Assembly (NCBI GenBank): GCA_963678675.1 | Contig: OY783198.1 | Span: forward strand, 7,135,001 to 7,199,000 | DNA length: 64,000 bases | DNA from: Xiphydria camelus | Lineage: Eukaryota > Arthropoda > Insecta > Hymenoptera > Xiphydriidae | Direction: 5' to 3' | In this document: piece after piece, positions 1-12,044 of the stretch | Numbering within the stretch: the stretch's first letter is position 1 | Layout of the letters: each line of letters starts with the position of its first letter | Translations under genes and position numbers: made by a program | Notes under the pieces: model-generated | Database searches by the model: none | The model's input: only the letters and a program-made list of their open reading frames with translations | What the model was told of the DNA's origin: nothing

Positions 1-1345
1 CACCTCGCGCGGACTATTAAGGAGCTACTGATCGCTCCGTTAATTGATTCTTCTGATTTGGTAGCTCCTCAGTAGCTACAATATACTCTGAATATCGCGA
101 TGAAAAATTATGATTTCTCTATTTCACAACGAAGGATCGCTCCAGTCTAGTTATCCTAAGCCGGAAACCTTTGAATTTCGCTTCAGCTTTATGGAGGGAT
201 GGCAGAGGCAGGTGAACTTTGCATTAAAAGTTAAAGATGCTATATTGCGTAATTTATGACATTATCCAGGAATTAATGAATATAAAAACGTCAATGTGAA
301 TACTTCTGCGAATTCGATAATTTGACTCCCTTTTTCTATCTTATTATTATTCTTGGGGATTAATCGTAAAACAAAGAATCCCTCGTATCCTTTCATTATC
401 TCCCTCCTAATTTTTCCCGTCTCCCGCAAAACTCGAAGCAACCCCTCGACCGAGAGAGGGAGGCATCAAAGTCGACTCGCCGAAGGAGCATGAAACGCTA
501 TAAATAGAACTCCATCGGCGATGGAAGCGCGTTATCGAACTTTTATTCTTATTAGCAAAGGGGAGGGTAAGGAGTACTAATTACGAGGAAATAGATGAAA
601 TCGGTAATTAGAACGCCGAAGGCGGACGCGCGGCTTCGAGAGGATCCGTGAGAGTCGGCGGTGCGGGAGCAATTACTCACTTCGCTAAGCCTTAAGTTTT
701 AAGTCCGGCGTTAACTTAATTACGTTGATTTATTAGCGTTGTTTATCGCTTCCAGGGGCAACCCGCTCCCTGTCCGTTCCTTCGCGACGACGTCGCGCGT
801 GGACGTTGGAAGGGGATTGCCAGGGGGAGAGCGACGGTGGGACGCGAGGGGGATGTAGGCTTGGAAACGTTTGTAATACATTTCGCGGGACAACCGTAAT
901 CCAGGATCATCGGATTTAATTACGAAATTGGTCCCGTTTCCTGGAAATTCATTTTCGATCGTCCCTATTAATCCCGCCCAACACGCTCGGTCATTAGAGA
1001 CGCGCGATTAGCCGCCAAATCGATAGTAGAATCGTCCCCCCGGGAGATAAGGGCTGCTTTAGATTTTTTTCTTCCCTACGGCAGCTCTATATGGGTCGCC
1101 CTTGGAATTTCGATTTGGATAGTTACACTGTTAAAGATTTCTGTTTTGAATTCACAAATTGTGCTGGAAACTCTTAACAAAGATAAAAGTGAAGTAAAAT
1201 TACTAACAATTTGATGCCAAAACGCAAATTCTATAAGAAATGGATAGGAAAATCACGATGAATATATCGTAAAATCACAATACGTATCGTACATTCCAAA
1301 TTGTTTTTGAATTTCACAATTAGTTTTGTAAATTGAATTTACAAA
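1..1345. other. Intergenic DNA, no gene recognised
   Basis: There is no long open frame and no splice-consistent coding run. About 420-1060 is a GC-rich block set in AT-rich surroundings. Such blocks can be regulatory or conserved noncoding DNA, but nothing here proves it. Confidence 0.55.
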
Positions 1346-1998
1346 TGAAGAGGGTGCCATATGCAAAAAGGTGTAAGTGCCATTTTCAGCAAAATATGAT
1401 TTTCTATTAGAACAGGAAGTATGGGCCACTTTACACTTGCACAATGAATTTAAATCTGCGGTAACTCCCCGGCATTTTACAACTATAAATGTAGAACCCG
1501 TTAAACAAACAGTTAGACCTTGGAGTAAAGATAAACTTAAGGAAATTAGAAGCATGATCCCGTTTATTTCACCTGAAGAGACCAAGAATTTTATAAAAAC
1601 ATTGTCAAGGAACAAGAGGCCCTTTAGAAAATTAAAAACATTTAAAAAACATAATGAATAAAGTAAAATATATGTAATATCGTTGTAAAATAAAAATAAA
1701 ATGGTAAAAATTAAAACTGTTTATTCGTATTTCCGAAACGTTTAAGCCTTCTCCAAAAATAATATATGCAACTTTGGTGGTACACATACTATGTTTTGAA
1801 ATTCAACAGGCCAAAAAAATTGTTTGGAGCATTTTGATTAAAAAATTGTATATCTATATTAGGCAGCATCCAAAACTAAACAGAATCAGATACCTAATAC
1901 ATAAAATTAATTTTTTTCATTAAAACTGTAACATTAATTACTCCTCCTGTAAAATTCTTCTGTTTGTACATACCACGTTTTGCATGTGGCACCCTTCA
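1346..1998. mobile_element. Remnant flanked by inverted repeats, containing a short ORF
   Basis: About 25 bp at 1348-1372 (core GGGTGCCATATGCAAAA) recurs inverted at 1974-1998 (core TTTTGCATGTGGCACCC). The arms bracket the 1377-1661 open frame and AT-rich sequence. This looks like a decayed DNA element, but there is no clear target duplication and the arms are imperfect. Confidence 0.4.
1377..1661 (+). pseudogene. Unrecognised open frame, probably a transposon coding remnant
   Basis: This 94-codon frame begins right after an in-frame TAA and has only a GTG at its start, so it is not a complete gene. The product is basic at its C-terminus, with a run of K and R residues, and has a central helix-like stretch (PWSKDKLKEIRSMIPFISPE). 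I cannot assign a family. Its place between inverted repeats suggests it is the tail of a mobile-element protein. It could also be a terminal exon of an unknown gene, since a pyrimidine-rich ATTTTCAG lies at its 5' edge. Confidence 0.35.
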
Positions 1999-3946
1999 AA
2001 TGTGTTGGAAACTTTTAACAACTTTTAACAGTGAACCTACGAGACGCTTTTATGATAACAGTAATAATAAAATTATAAATAAAGTTAAAAATAAATTAAA
2101 GTCTATATTAATTATAAATAAAAATCAAAGAAAAAATACTAATTTCTCATTTCCGTTGGCATTTCTCGTTTGACCTATCGAGGAGGCTCCCATCGACAAT
2201 TCCGAATGACCGTAGGAAGAGAAAATCGAGTAAAGACCTACACTTCCGGTCCTGAAAGCGCGAGGTTCGTCGTCTCGTCGCGCCGGGAAATGGTTCATTT
2301 AAGCGTCGACCGCTTTAACAGCCGGGCTCTGTCTCCCCCAGCGTCGAGTGGCATAACGACATGCAGATTGGCCCAACGAAATTAGAAAGATAGATGTAAA
2401 TTTGTCGAGCGACCGCGCCCCCTGGTAGGTATCGAGGCCCCCCTCTCGAATGGAAGCCACCCCACGCACAGAGATCGTTCCGCTAAATTCTTTTTCTATT
2501 AATCGCCCTGGCGTCGAAAAAAATAGACATCCTCCTCTTCGCGACACAGGCGAATACCGAATGATTGGATCGTCGTTTTCAAACCCTGAAGAAAGTGCAA
2601 GACCTTTTCCGTTCAGGAATACACGAAGAAAAACAAATTATAATTTGTTAGTATAAAATTATTTAAGTTACTGTAACAAATATTTGAGGTAAAATAGAGG
2701 TAACAAATTGATTTGTTATGGTAACGAAAAAAAAGAAAGAAAAGCTATGATTTTTTCACTGTAATCAAGGAAACCTGTCAAACATTTTCATTCCACCGGC
2801 AAACTATTCTTGTTATCGTAACAAAAAATGCCGTTATAATTATAATGTTGTTATTAAGATAAAATTGGTTTTTTTTTCCGTGTGTCTCCCAGCTAGTATT
2901 ACAACCACCAAAAGAGCAAATATTTCAACATCATTATTTTCTCCAGCAAGTTTCAACGGTACAGGTCCACCGAACCGTCACCGCGGTGCATCGATGAAAG
3001 TTTACAGGCAAATGCACCGCCGACATCGACGTTTACGGCGCGTTACACGTCGCTCGTGCAGGTGCCTCCGTCGCAACGGCCGAGATTGTTGAAATAATTG
3101 GCTCTTATCCGACCAACTATGCGGCGACTATCCACCCCCTGGATTCGCTCGGCGGGGGAGTCAGAATGCGCCGATTAAACGGCCTTCCGCCACTCCCCCT
3201 CACGCGTTCCATCGTTTCACACACGATCCTCGGAGTCCCGCAGAGTTTCACGGACGACGGTATCGCGCGAGACATTCCTCCCGAGAATCGGCCGGGCCCC
3301 TGAAGAACGGCAGCCGCGCCGACGTATCGTGGCTTCCGGTTGCCGGACGGGAGGGAGATTCGGTCGGCGAACGGCTTATAAGCGACGCGCGAGGCGCGAG
3401 AGATTTCAATATCAATTGATAAATGGTGTCCTGAAATTAAGTTCGTATCCCGAGCGGGCGTATCTATGTAGCGTATGAACCAACGCTCGGCATTCAACCG
3501 CGGATAGCAGCAACAGCGCCGCGCTGCATTTGTAAGCTCGCTGTTTTATTTTTCATCCCTCCTCCCCCGCTCTGCCGCCCCGATCACTCTTCGCTCCTCC
3601 TCTCCTCTCTCTCGCTCGCTCTCTCACTATGCCGGAGCTTCGCGTGACTTGGGGCGGGGGGATAGAGGGTCGTGATTTTATTAACAAAGGCAATATCTGG
3701 GCGCGGAGGTGGCGGGGAGGGGGGTTAGCAGGATTACATCGCTACCGCAATAACTCCAATTTATTTTGACGTCGGGCACCTTTCCGAAAATGGTGGAATT
3801 TTTTTTTATCTTGCCTTTCGATCGTGTAACCGCGTACCTTCGCGTGGAAAAAATGCGATGGCGGCTCATGTTTAATCGTCGCGTCAACGACAGGATATGG
3901 ACAGAGACAGATTCTATATTATACCTGTTTGACGTGTACGAGTACA
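1999..3946. other. Intergenic DNA with GC-rich blocks, no gene
   Basis: GC-rich blocks at about 2160-2560 and 2960-3530 give overlapping open frames on both strands. Base composition explains these; no frame shows a recognisable domain. The stretch between them is AT-rich. CT-rich sequence lies around 3540-3630. Confidence 0.5.
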
Positions 3947-4238
3947 TTGAGATAAATAATTGCTAGCATCAAGAAAATGTTTGTTGAATCCAGAACATAT
4001 AATCTGGCTTAAGAATACATATTAAGAATATATATTCTTGATCGAAGAATATATATATTCTTGATTCAAGAATAGGTACCGTTGTGGGAACATGAAATTT
4101 TGTCTGAGCAAAAAAACAATTACTCGAGCTTATCTGATATTTTCTCACACGAAGAAAACTATGGCTTGATTCTGAAATTATATAATTTTTTTGATGGGAA
4201 TAAACATTTTTTTGGCACTAGCTGTTATTTCTCTCAGT
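3947..4238 (+). mobile_element. MITE family E, copy 1
   Basis: This is one of three related copies of about 290 bp (others 22893-23163 and 26535-26821). All share a left end around AATAATTGCTAG, a central motif GAAGAAAACTATGGCTTGA or close variants, and a right end ATTTCTCTC. The two ends are roughly inverted copies of each other (ACTGAGA..AATAATTGC), as in a MITE. A family D element abuts the right end directly. Confidence 0.65.
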
Positions 4239-4788
4239 GCAGGGCAGACCGGGGCAAAACGATCTCTCGGGATAAACTGATCCCTCGTGATTCTGGAGTC
4301 AATAATGACGAAAACTATCGGATAGGTACAACAATATTTTCCTTTTAAAGTTCTCGAATAACTCGTGTAGTAGCTTCCACTAAAACATCTTCGTCGTTCA
4401 ACATTTAAATACAATTCATTTTTCGTTAACCTGATGTAAGGTAAACGCTCTGTTTTTTTTCATTCTCTTATTTAACTGTACTGTAATCTCACTGGTCAGC
4501 AATGTTGTGAATAAACTGTAAAAATCAGTTTTCCCATTTATTTTATATAAGTAGATGATATTTTGCCCCACTCGGTGGAGCGAAACGATCCCTTCACACT
4601 ACTTTACAATTTTAACTATAACTTTGTTTTGATCGAACAAAAAGTTTTGCAAAAAACGCACAACATTACTGAACGGTATAACTAGATGTATGCGAAATTG
4701 CACACTCTTATTTTCTCCCGTGCCTAACGATAAGCTCTATATCAATTTGAACTTTTTAGGGGGATCATTTAGCCTGATCTCCCCTATA
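4239..4788 (+). mobile_element. MITE family D, copy 1
   Basis: This 550-bp element is the reverse complement of 23164-23735 along its whole length. Its ends are similar inverted repeats (left core GCAGACCGGGGCAAAACGATC; right core GATCATTTAGCCTGATCTCC), so it is a TIR element without evident coding capacity. It starts exactly where the family E copy ends. Confidence 0.65.
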
Positions 4789-5689
4789 TGTGTTTCCATT
4801 TTTTGTCTACTTTTAACTATGTACAAGATAATACATTTTAGAAAATTTCAGTATTTCGCTTTCATGGATGCCTTCCACAGGCGCGGCATTACCGATCCCA
4901 GTTGCGCCTATTGAAAGGCAACCTCCAATCCCGCGTTTGCGCAGCGATTTATAAATCGCATCACCCTGCGTACTCAAAAATAGAGATCCAGAGCTGCAGA
5001 CTCGTTCGATCTTTACGATTTTTTCCACCGGGGAGGCTTTTCGACTCGACCTGTAGAGATTGCTTCGGCCCGTCGGCAACTTAAAAACCCCGCCACAGTG
5101 GTTACGGCTCAGTCCGCGAGCCCTCTCGTTTTTTTAACCGTCTATAAAAGAGGGGAGAGGCAGGGAGAGAACCTCGCGGTCCTGTGCGAGCGGAGAGTAT
5201 TTGATTGCAAATGCGGCGGAGAAGTACACGGTTTAATCCGAGTCCTGAATAACATTAGAGCGAGAGGGAAAGAGGAGGGGGTTGGCGGCGGGAGCGGGGG
5301 TCGCAAACAATTCGCGGGGGTACGGGACGCCGGGCGGCGCGAGAGGGCGAGAGGGGAAGAGCTTGATACGGGCCACCCTTATTTAGTACCGAATGTACAC
5401 CCGGTAATAAATTACCCGAGCTTACCAAACCCCCACAGTCGAGCCTTAAATGGGCCAAAGGATACAGAGCACCAATTCGACTGCGCAGTCGGGCCACTTC
5501 CTGCGACGTCACCACGTTTCGAGAGTGCATCCGATATTCGACAATGTACCTGCAGTCTACGTTATTTTCGGCTAACGTGACGTTCGAGAGTTTCGAGTAG
5601 TTTCGCTATAAGCACGTCTTTTGGCGTTGTCGGAAGTTGGCAAAATTGACTAAAATTAGTAGGTTCGTAATATCTCCGTCTCTGCTTAT
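4789..5689. other. GC-rich intergenic block, no gene
   Basis: About 5000-5560 is GC-rich and open in several frames on both strands, with no recognisable protein. Sequence near 4865-4920 (CAGTTGCGCCTATTGAAAGG) loosely resembles the small palindrome near 54200-54250. Confidence 0.5.
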
Positions 5690-6235
5690 TTTAATCCACT
5701 AAAATCAATTTTAATCGGTCCTATTTAATCATTTACGTACTGCTGCAGTGTTTTTTTTTTTCATTTGATAGTCCAAAATTTAATATTCAATTTAGAAAAT
5801 CGCAAGCAATGAGCATGGTGGTTGATGCAATTTCGGTTAAATTTAACAGATAGTTACCTATGATTCGAGCAATATTAAATTCGGACGCGCGCGGTAGCGG
5901 CCTGTAAATTATTTCGCTAAATGCAATACAATGTATTACAACGTCGAATCTATTCTCTTTATTGATCTATTACGAGCCACGTGGTACACATATGACGTAT
6001 TTTTTATTTTTTAACTATTATGAAGTATCTGTTTTATCCAAGACACACTAACTCAGCAGACGTGATTTCTCAGTAAGTATTCGATGTTTATTGTGGATGA
6101 CTTTAAATACTAACCATATTGATGATCTCATCAAGTGATGTACACTGACCAACTGTCACCAAAAAAATTCCCATGAGCTATTTTCAAAATTCCCACAGTT
6201 GAAAAACGCCCCTTAAGAGAACGAGAATTTATAAC
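5690..6235 (+). repeat. Diverged direct repeat, copy 1 of 2
   Basis: Collinear with 9115-9680 on the same strand. Shared landmarks in order are AAATCAATTTTA near the start, TATTTTTTATTTTTT, ATTCGATGTTTATTG, ATGAGCTATTTTCA, and the end motif TTGAAAAACGCCCCTTAAGAG. The copies are strongly diverged. They could be an old local duplication or two members of a dispersed family. Confidence 0.65.
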
Positions 6236-7062
6236 TTATCGTTAGATATGTTTTACTGGTTTTTTCGAGTATTAACGATGAGTAGCGAAGATACGCACAC
6301 ATACTACAGTTAGTTTTTATCGACGAGTTTAATTTTTAAATGGCCGACAATTTATCACGGGATATAAAACTACCCAATGACGTCGAATCATAATTAATTA
6401 AGGGCCTAAATTATCGTGTAAGAGAATCACAACAAAACCCCTCAATGTGAATTTCCAATCCAAACGAATCCCTTAATTCTGCTACCCAAATACAGCATAA
6501 TTCCAGTCATGCGCCATCCACGGATCATAAGTCCCAAGCAAAGTAAACACGGGAACATGTATCCCACTTGACTTGTCCCCTAGTTGTCGCTGCAAGCCAT
6601 ACAAAAAGGAAGCCAACTCGCGAACGGAGTACATTCCCCTCGCTCTCATCCTATCTCGTTCAATTCAATACCTACCCCTAAATTCCTACTCACTTTGCCG
6701 GACCACCTCGAGATAACTAACTCGCGATAAAGAGTTTACTCTCGCGCCCCATAATCGACTTTCATACTACGCGGAATCCCCGTCCAACCAACGCTGCAGA
6801 TCGGGAAAGAATGGTCGATCCCGTGAAACGGCCAAATCCCGTCATCCTCCCCCTCGTTGCCACCCTCGAGGTACCCTAATCCCCGAGTCATCGCCGTGAT
6901 CGTCGTCGTTGTCACCGATGTTCCCCGAGATCCCTATAACTTCTGACCGGCTCGCCGAGCTACTTCCACCCCCCTCCCGCCCTTACCGGCTTACAAAGCC
7001 ATTTGCCAGCCAATCGACGTCTTCCTATCCGCGGAATCTTAACGTATTCCACCTCAACCCAG

Positions 7063-7063
<1 letters not shown>

Positions 7064-7094
<31 letters not shown>
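7064..7094. repeat. (GTC)n microsatellite
   Basis: An uninterrupted run of GTC triplets of about 30 bp in a GC-rich block. It makes an acidic Asp run in an antisense frame, which is composition and not a gene. Confidence 0.9.
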
Positions 7095-7097
<3 letters not shown>

Positions 7098-7191
7098 ATG
7101 CTCCATCGCGGTGGTCCTCTCTAACAAATAATGGTTCGACGTCAGCAAGTCTTCCTAGTTCGCTATAAGGTTAGAGGTTAGAGAGGGCAGG

Positions 7192-7315
7192 TCTCTCTCT
7201 CTCTCTCTCTCATCCCGTGGCTCAGGGTGGAGCTCTTTTATTCGACGAGTTCCCATTCGAGGATACCGAGTCGATTTCTACTCTGCGAGTCGCTCTCTCT
7301 CTCTCTCTCTCTCTC
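7192..7315. repeat. Two (CT)n microsatellites
   Basis: CT dinucleotide runs occupy about 7192-7212 and 7289-7315. Confidence 0.9.
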
Positions 7316-7984
7316 TTTTTTTATCATTCCACGGGATTTTACCGAACCACGCCTGTCCCGTGTTCGCCACGCGGGGGATGGATTGTCTCCGATCGGATCG
7401 GCGGTCGGGTGGCCAGAAAAATCCACCCCGTGCGGCCACCCCCGCATACGGGGGGCCCATACACGCGAGAGCCGCGCTGCACGTACACGCGAGACTTTCG
7501 AGAATTGGCTTCTCGAGATTTTATCGCGACGAGAGCTCCTTTGTCTTTTTATGCCACCCGTTATCCACCCCTGACGGTGCTTTCCGGCGGACCGGCTCTC
7601 TTTTTTCTCGCTCTGTCTTTCTCCCTCTTTCGCCGTATGCGTCAACAGTAGCGGCGCGAACCGATTATGCGATCTTCGGCCAGCGCAGCCGCGCCCTTAT
7701 CGGGGATGATCGGGTTTTGGGCGGGTGGTTTGTCCGGGTCCAGAGAGAATGATCCGAGAGGGAGGATCGTTTCGGGCGATTCCGGGGAAGAGACTTTTCG
7801 GAGGGGGTGGAGACACCCGGAAACGAACTAACATTGTATGGTGCTGTCTTATTGTTATCGAATGCGGTTTCAACGCTACCTTTCTATTGCAGATTCGAAG
7901 AATTTCGATAAAATTATTTACCGTGTATTTTTTCATTCTTCATTTTCCGTCTTATTTAAACTGGAACACGATATTTGTGTGTGG

Positions 7985-8080
7985 AAATGCAGTTACGTCG
8001 TCGCCTAGTAAGAGTATCTCCTTCGCACTTGTTACTTAGCATAAGTGCATCTCTCTGGCTTTTCGATGACGTCATAATCT
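7985..8080 (-). repeat. Dispersed repeat G, copy 1
   Basis: The reverse complement matches 24731-24795. Shared landmarks are GACGTCATCGAAA, AGAGAGA(T/C)GCACTT and a following CAA(C/G)..GTGC motif. Function unknown; the boundaries are approximate. Confidence 0.5.
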
Positions 8081-8163
8081 TGTAGAGAGAAACGCATTTA
8101 TTACTTTTCAAGAAATTATTTTTTTCAAGCGGATTTTTTTCCATTTTTTACTGAACATCTAGT

Positions 8164-8694
8164 AGCCCGGTCCCGCTTCAGTTGGCCCATCAGTTGCAAA
8201 ATTTTTCCGATTATTGGCACCCAATCAAGATCAATCTAAAGTTTATGTTAATGTGCTCGTTATTTATTTTTCAACCAACATTTTTACAGAGCTTAAGACC
8301 TACTAGCAGTTTATTCATGTTACGATAATAAACTGCAAACAAAATGAAAAAAATATTGCAAGTCTTGAAAAATTCACCACTGGGTAACACATCGCCTTTG
8401 TTTTTAATAACGGCCGCAGTTCGTAATTAATTAATTAAATAATTAATTCGTATATAATGCTCGAAATGACTCAAAATAGCCGGCGGATAAAATATGACCA
8501 AAAGCGTTATTTTCTTCAATTCTGATTTTATTTAAAAATTTTACATTATGAAACACATTGTGCCGCGCGTGCAGTGTACTACAAAACATTACATTTAAGC
8601 CTAGAAAAAATATAAGGCAGCAGTAACTTTACAATTCATTTAATAATTATAATTATTATTTTAGTGGGTGGGCCAACTGAAGCGGAACGGGGCT
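8164..8694. mobile_element. Inverted-repeat element, 0.53 kb
   Basis: The left end AGCCCGGTCCCGCTTCAGTT at 8164 is inverted at the right end (AACTGAAGCGGAACGGGGCT, to 8694), giving arms of about 28 bp. The interior is AT-rich with no open frame of note. It is a MITE-like element with no assigned superfamily. Confidence 0.65.
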
Positions 8695-9114
8695 CGTATA
8701 CAGATTACAAATTAAATTTAAAAGTACGAATATTATTATATATTGAAACCAAATTTAGCACTTGTTTCAATGAACTTCTGGTAAGCACTAATCTAATAGG
8801 ACAACTTCTCTAGCCTACATAAAATATAAATGATACTAATATAACAGAAAGATCCACAATTACGATTATATTTAGTGAAGAAAATGGGGGAAAAATTAAA
8901 AATATATCTGTAACGAGCACAAATATATTCTAAAATAAAGTAAACATTATTATAGACTACATCTAGATCAATAGCTCTAATGCCAACAATTTGAAGGTGA
9001 AGCAGAAGAAGAATAACTTTTTAAGGACGTCTTTTAGCATTATTATATGTTGATAATATTAACACACATCAGTATTCCCTAAATATCTCTTTTTCTCTTT
9101 ACTTTTATACGCCG
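8695..9114. other. AT-rich intergenic, nothing seen
   Basis: No open frame, repeat arm or RNA gene recognised. Confidence 0.6.
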
Positions 9115-9680
9115 AAATCAATTTTAGTCGATCATATTTAATTATTACCAGACCGCTAGCGTGCAGTTTCTTATTTTTAATCGTCTAAAAATGTATTATT
9201 TGATTAATAAAATCGCATGTGATGCCCATTACCATCCGTGGTGGCAAATACAATTTGGCAGGCGACAGTATGTCGAGGCGTATTAAAATTATTTGTGTAC
9301 TTACGGTAAATTCGGTCGCGCTATCGCCCTTTAGATTATTTCGTTGAATTCGAGAAAATTTTTTCCAGTTTCACACACACACACACAGCCGTTATCTATG
9401 CAGAGTAATTTCGAGACGCGTAAAAGATATGGCATATTTTTTATTTTTTGACTTTCAGGAAACATGCAATTTTATTCAAGGCAGACTAGTCCAACGGATA
9501 TGATTACTTAGTGAGAATTCGATGTTTATTGGATTACATAAACTATTAACCAATGAGAATCGAATATCGATCGACCGATTTTCATCTGTTGAATCGATTT
9601 TTCCTAACTATCGCCTGAAAAGTTCCTATGAGCTATTTTCAGTCTCCAGAATTGAAAAACACCCCTTAAGAGAATCAACA
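9115..9680 (+). repeat. Diverged direct repeat, copy 2 of 2
   Basis: The partner of 5690-6235 in the same orientation, about 3.4 kb downstream. It ends with TTGAAAAACACCCCTTAAGA. It contains a short CA run near 9374. Confidence 0.65.
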
Positions 9681-9689
9681 GTAGGGCAA

Positions 9690-10091
9690 TTCCATTATCG
9701 CAGGTGCAACATTTAGACTCATATGAAGTTCATCATTAACGATAAAATAAAAATCATTTATAATGAAATTAATCTTGGAAGAATTACATTTTAACGTGTT
9801 CACTTTTTATTAATTTACAAGAATTTTAATTTGATATTTATATAGTCAGGAGGAAGGTTCAAAGTGCTATCGCGGGTGCAACAAAATTGGCCCTGTCTGT
9901 TGCACCCGCGATAGCACTTTAAACCTTCCTCCTGACTTTATAAATATCAAATTAAAATTCTTGTAAACGAATATAAAGTGAACATGTTGAAATGTAATTC
10001 TTCCAAGATTAATTTCATTATAAATGGTTTTTATTTTATCGTTAAGGATCTTTATGTGAGTCTAAATGTTGAACCCGCGATAATGGAATCA
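9690..10091. mobile_element. Foldback element with 190-bp arms
   Basis: ATTCCATTATCGC at 9690 is inverted at the right end (GCGATAATGGAAT, to 10091). The two arms pair over nearly their whole length, with a few mismatches and only a short loop around 9890. The centre carries an inner near-perfect palindrome of about 90 bp (core GTGCTATCGCGGGTGCAAC). It has no coding capacity. Confidence 0.8.
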
Positions 10092-11090
10092 CCCAGTAAC
10101 GAATGGATTCTAAATTATATCATCCATCGTTGAAGCAGTATAGAAGCTCTCCTCTCGTCTCTTACGTTAAGCAACATTTAATTAAAGCGGCTACCGTTAG
10201 CCCGAACCTCATCTCAAATCCATATACGCACGACATCCCGGAAGAGCCCCCCCCCCCCCCCCCTCAGCCCCTCTCGACATCGGCCATCGACCATGGCGAA
10301 TCGTGTAATTCGGAGATGAAGGGATACCGACACTCCTCGATAATAACGCCCGTCTGAGAAGTCGACGCGGCGCGGCGGCGGGAGACGAAGAAAATAGACG
10401 GGAAAACTGTCTGCTAACAAGCGACAGGCGATATCGTTCATCTTTTGTCCCGCCTTAATTACGATCCACTAATTATGCCTAGCCAGTAATTACTATCGTG
10501 TTACCAGATACTGCAGCCCAAGGGGATGAATCTCGTGACTATAATGGGCGCCGCGCGTCACGTTTAAATCCCTGCCGTCGCTCTCGAACCTAATACGCAA
10601 CAAAGTCAAAACCGACGCTGTCTCCGAAACATCCACTTCTGAAGCAGAGTTTCAATCTAAACGCGTTTCAGGGAAGCGTGATTATGACGAAACTGAAACT
10701 CGTTAGAGAAGTTTTTTCTCGGCACTAACTCGATCCCGCGACGCACTGGATTGTGATTAATTTTTGCGTTGCCGCACTTTTTTCTGATTATTATCATTAA
10801 CAGCAACGTAGGTACTGTCAGAATCTAACCGTCGATTAAATATACATAAGTGTAACGCTAAATAAACTTAACCCATAAATTAAGTAATTATATGCTGAGA
10901 GAAGAGTTTATTTGTAGTTAATAAATGTATACTTGATTATGTGGCTCAAGAAATATTTTGTTGGCTCAGGTAAATGTATAGTTATCACAATTATAAGAAT
11001 ATCTCTTTCATTCAAACAGAAATAAAGTAATAGCTAACGAATATTGAATTGGCCCAAGGATATACTTCTTTCGTCATAATCAAGTATACG
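10092..11090. other. Intergenic with poly-C tract, no gene
   Basis: A C homopolymer lies at about 10248-10262. GC-rich sequence at 10200-10760 gives short open frames on both strands without recognisable products. Confidence 0.55.
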
Positions 11091-11216
11091 TATACCGTAT
11101 GTCCCGCTCTGTACCGCACAGTTGCAGGACCTTGAAATTAGATCCAATGCAATTTTCGACCACCGTCGGTAAAAACTGCCCAAGTGGTGTTGCGCTTGCC
11201 GTCAGACATACGGTAT
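11091..11216. mobile_element. MITE family C, copy 1
   Basis: The ends TATACCGTATGTC and GACATACGGTA are inverted. The interior TTAGATCCAATGCAATTTTC, then CGACCACCGTCGGTAAAAAC, is nearly identical to the element at 59061-59210, which defines a dispersed family. Confidence 0.75.
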
Positions 11217-11470
11217 TAACTCGAAAAAAACTGTTTCCTCAGTGTAAAAAAAACTATCGATTTTTGCTTTCGAAATGAAATTAGTCAAATTTGTTAATTT
11301 TAATTAACATTTACAATGGATCCATATATAAAGAATGAATGTAAAATTCTATTTTCCTTCTCGAAGTCGCATTACAAAACGCTGCGTTAGGTTGTAAAAT
11401 TCGATCCGTAAAAAAAACGGAATGTAATCGCAATTTTGTAGGCTAATTTTCATTTCCTCGTAATTATTTA

Positions 11471-12044
11471 TACATGATGTTCGGAAAAAACACCGACACA
11501 GAAATAGGGGTGATAGGTTACGTCATTACAAGTATTTTGATATAAGGGACCTATACCCGCAAGCGCGCCCCCTTCTGGAGATATCAACTTTTCAAGTTTA
11601 TAACGACCGAGGTTGATCAAAGTAGAATAATATTGAGTTTTTTGTCTACCTGTACAATTAAAAAACAAATGAAAACTCCTTGTATCCGCATCATCTTCGA
11701 AAAGTACAAGGACTTGAGCCAAGCGGTTATCCTTTCCGCAAGCAGTTTGCGCAGTGGCACATCTATCCAGAATCGTTTCCGATGTTGCATGGACATGGGT
11801 GGCCGTCATTTTGAGCATTTGCTGTAGTACATTGTTTTTGTATCTCGTAAAATTAAATATTTGTTACCATCTTGATACGTTTCTTATTATTCTACTTTGA
11901 TCAACCTCGGTCGTTATAACCTTGAAAAGTTGATATCTCCAGAAGGGGGCGCTTGCGGGTATAGGTCCCTTATATCAAAATACTTGTAATGACGTAACCT
12001 ATCACCCCTATTTCTGTGTCGGTGTTTTTTCCGAACACCCTGTA
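11471..12044. mobile_element. Mariner-type foldback element
   Basis: Arms of about 165 bp (left 11471-11640, right 11885-12044) are nearly perfect inverted copies. The right end reads CGAACACCCTGTA; the left end is slightly degraded. The loop keeps the C-terminus of a Tc1/mariner-family transposase on the plus strand. It is probably an internally deleted copy that expanded as a foldback. Confidence 0.75.
11699..11827 (+). pseudogene. Tc1/mariner transposase C-terminal fragment
   Basis: The frame ends in a stop at 11825-11827. Its last residues read RFRCCMDMGGRHFEHLL, a typical ending for insect mariner-like transposases (..GGHFEHLL). The catalytic core is missing, so it cannot be active. Confidence 0.55.

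Larger units (their letters stand above)
6236..8163. other. Intergenic, partly GC-rich, microsatellite-bearing
   Basis: 6800-7830 is GC-rich, with several overlapping open frames on both strands at 7217-7752. These are low-complexity and share no domain with known proteins, so I do not call a gene. CT and GTC simple repeats lie inside. A dispersed repeat copy begins near 7985. Confidence 0.5.

Noticed and set aside
3117..3497. 126-codon minus-strand frame
   Set aside because: GC-rich, both strands open, no recognisable motif.
7217..7752. Several overlapping frames of 115-144 codons on both strands
   Set aside because: GC-rich and CT-repeat sequence; no frame shows protein-like motifs or splice structure.
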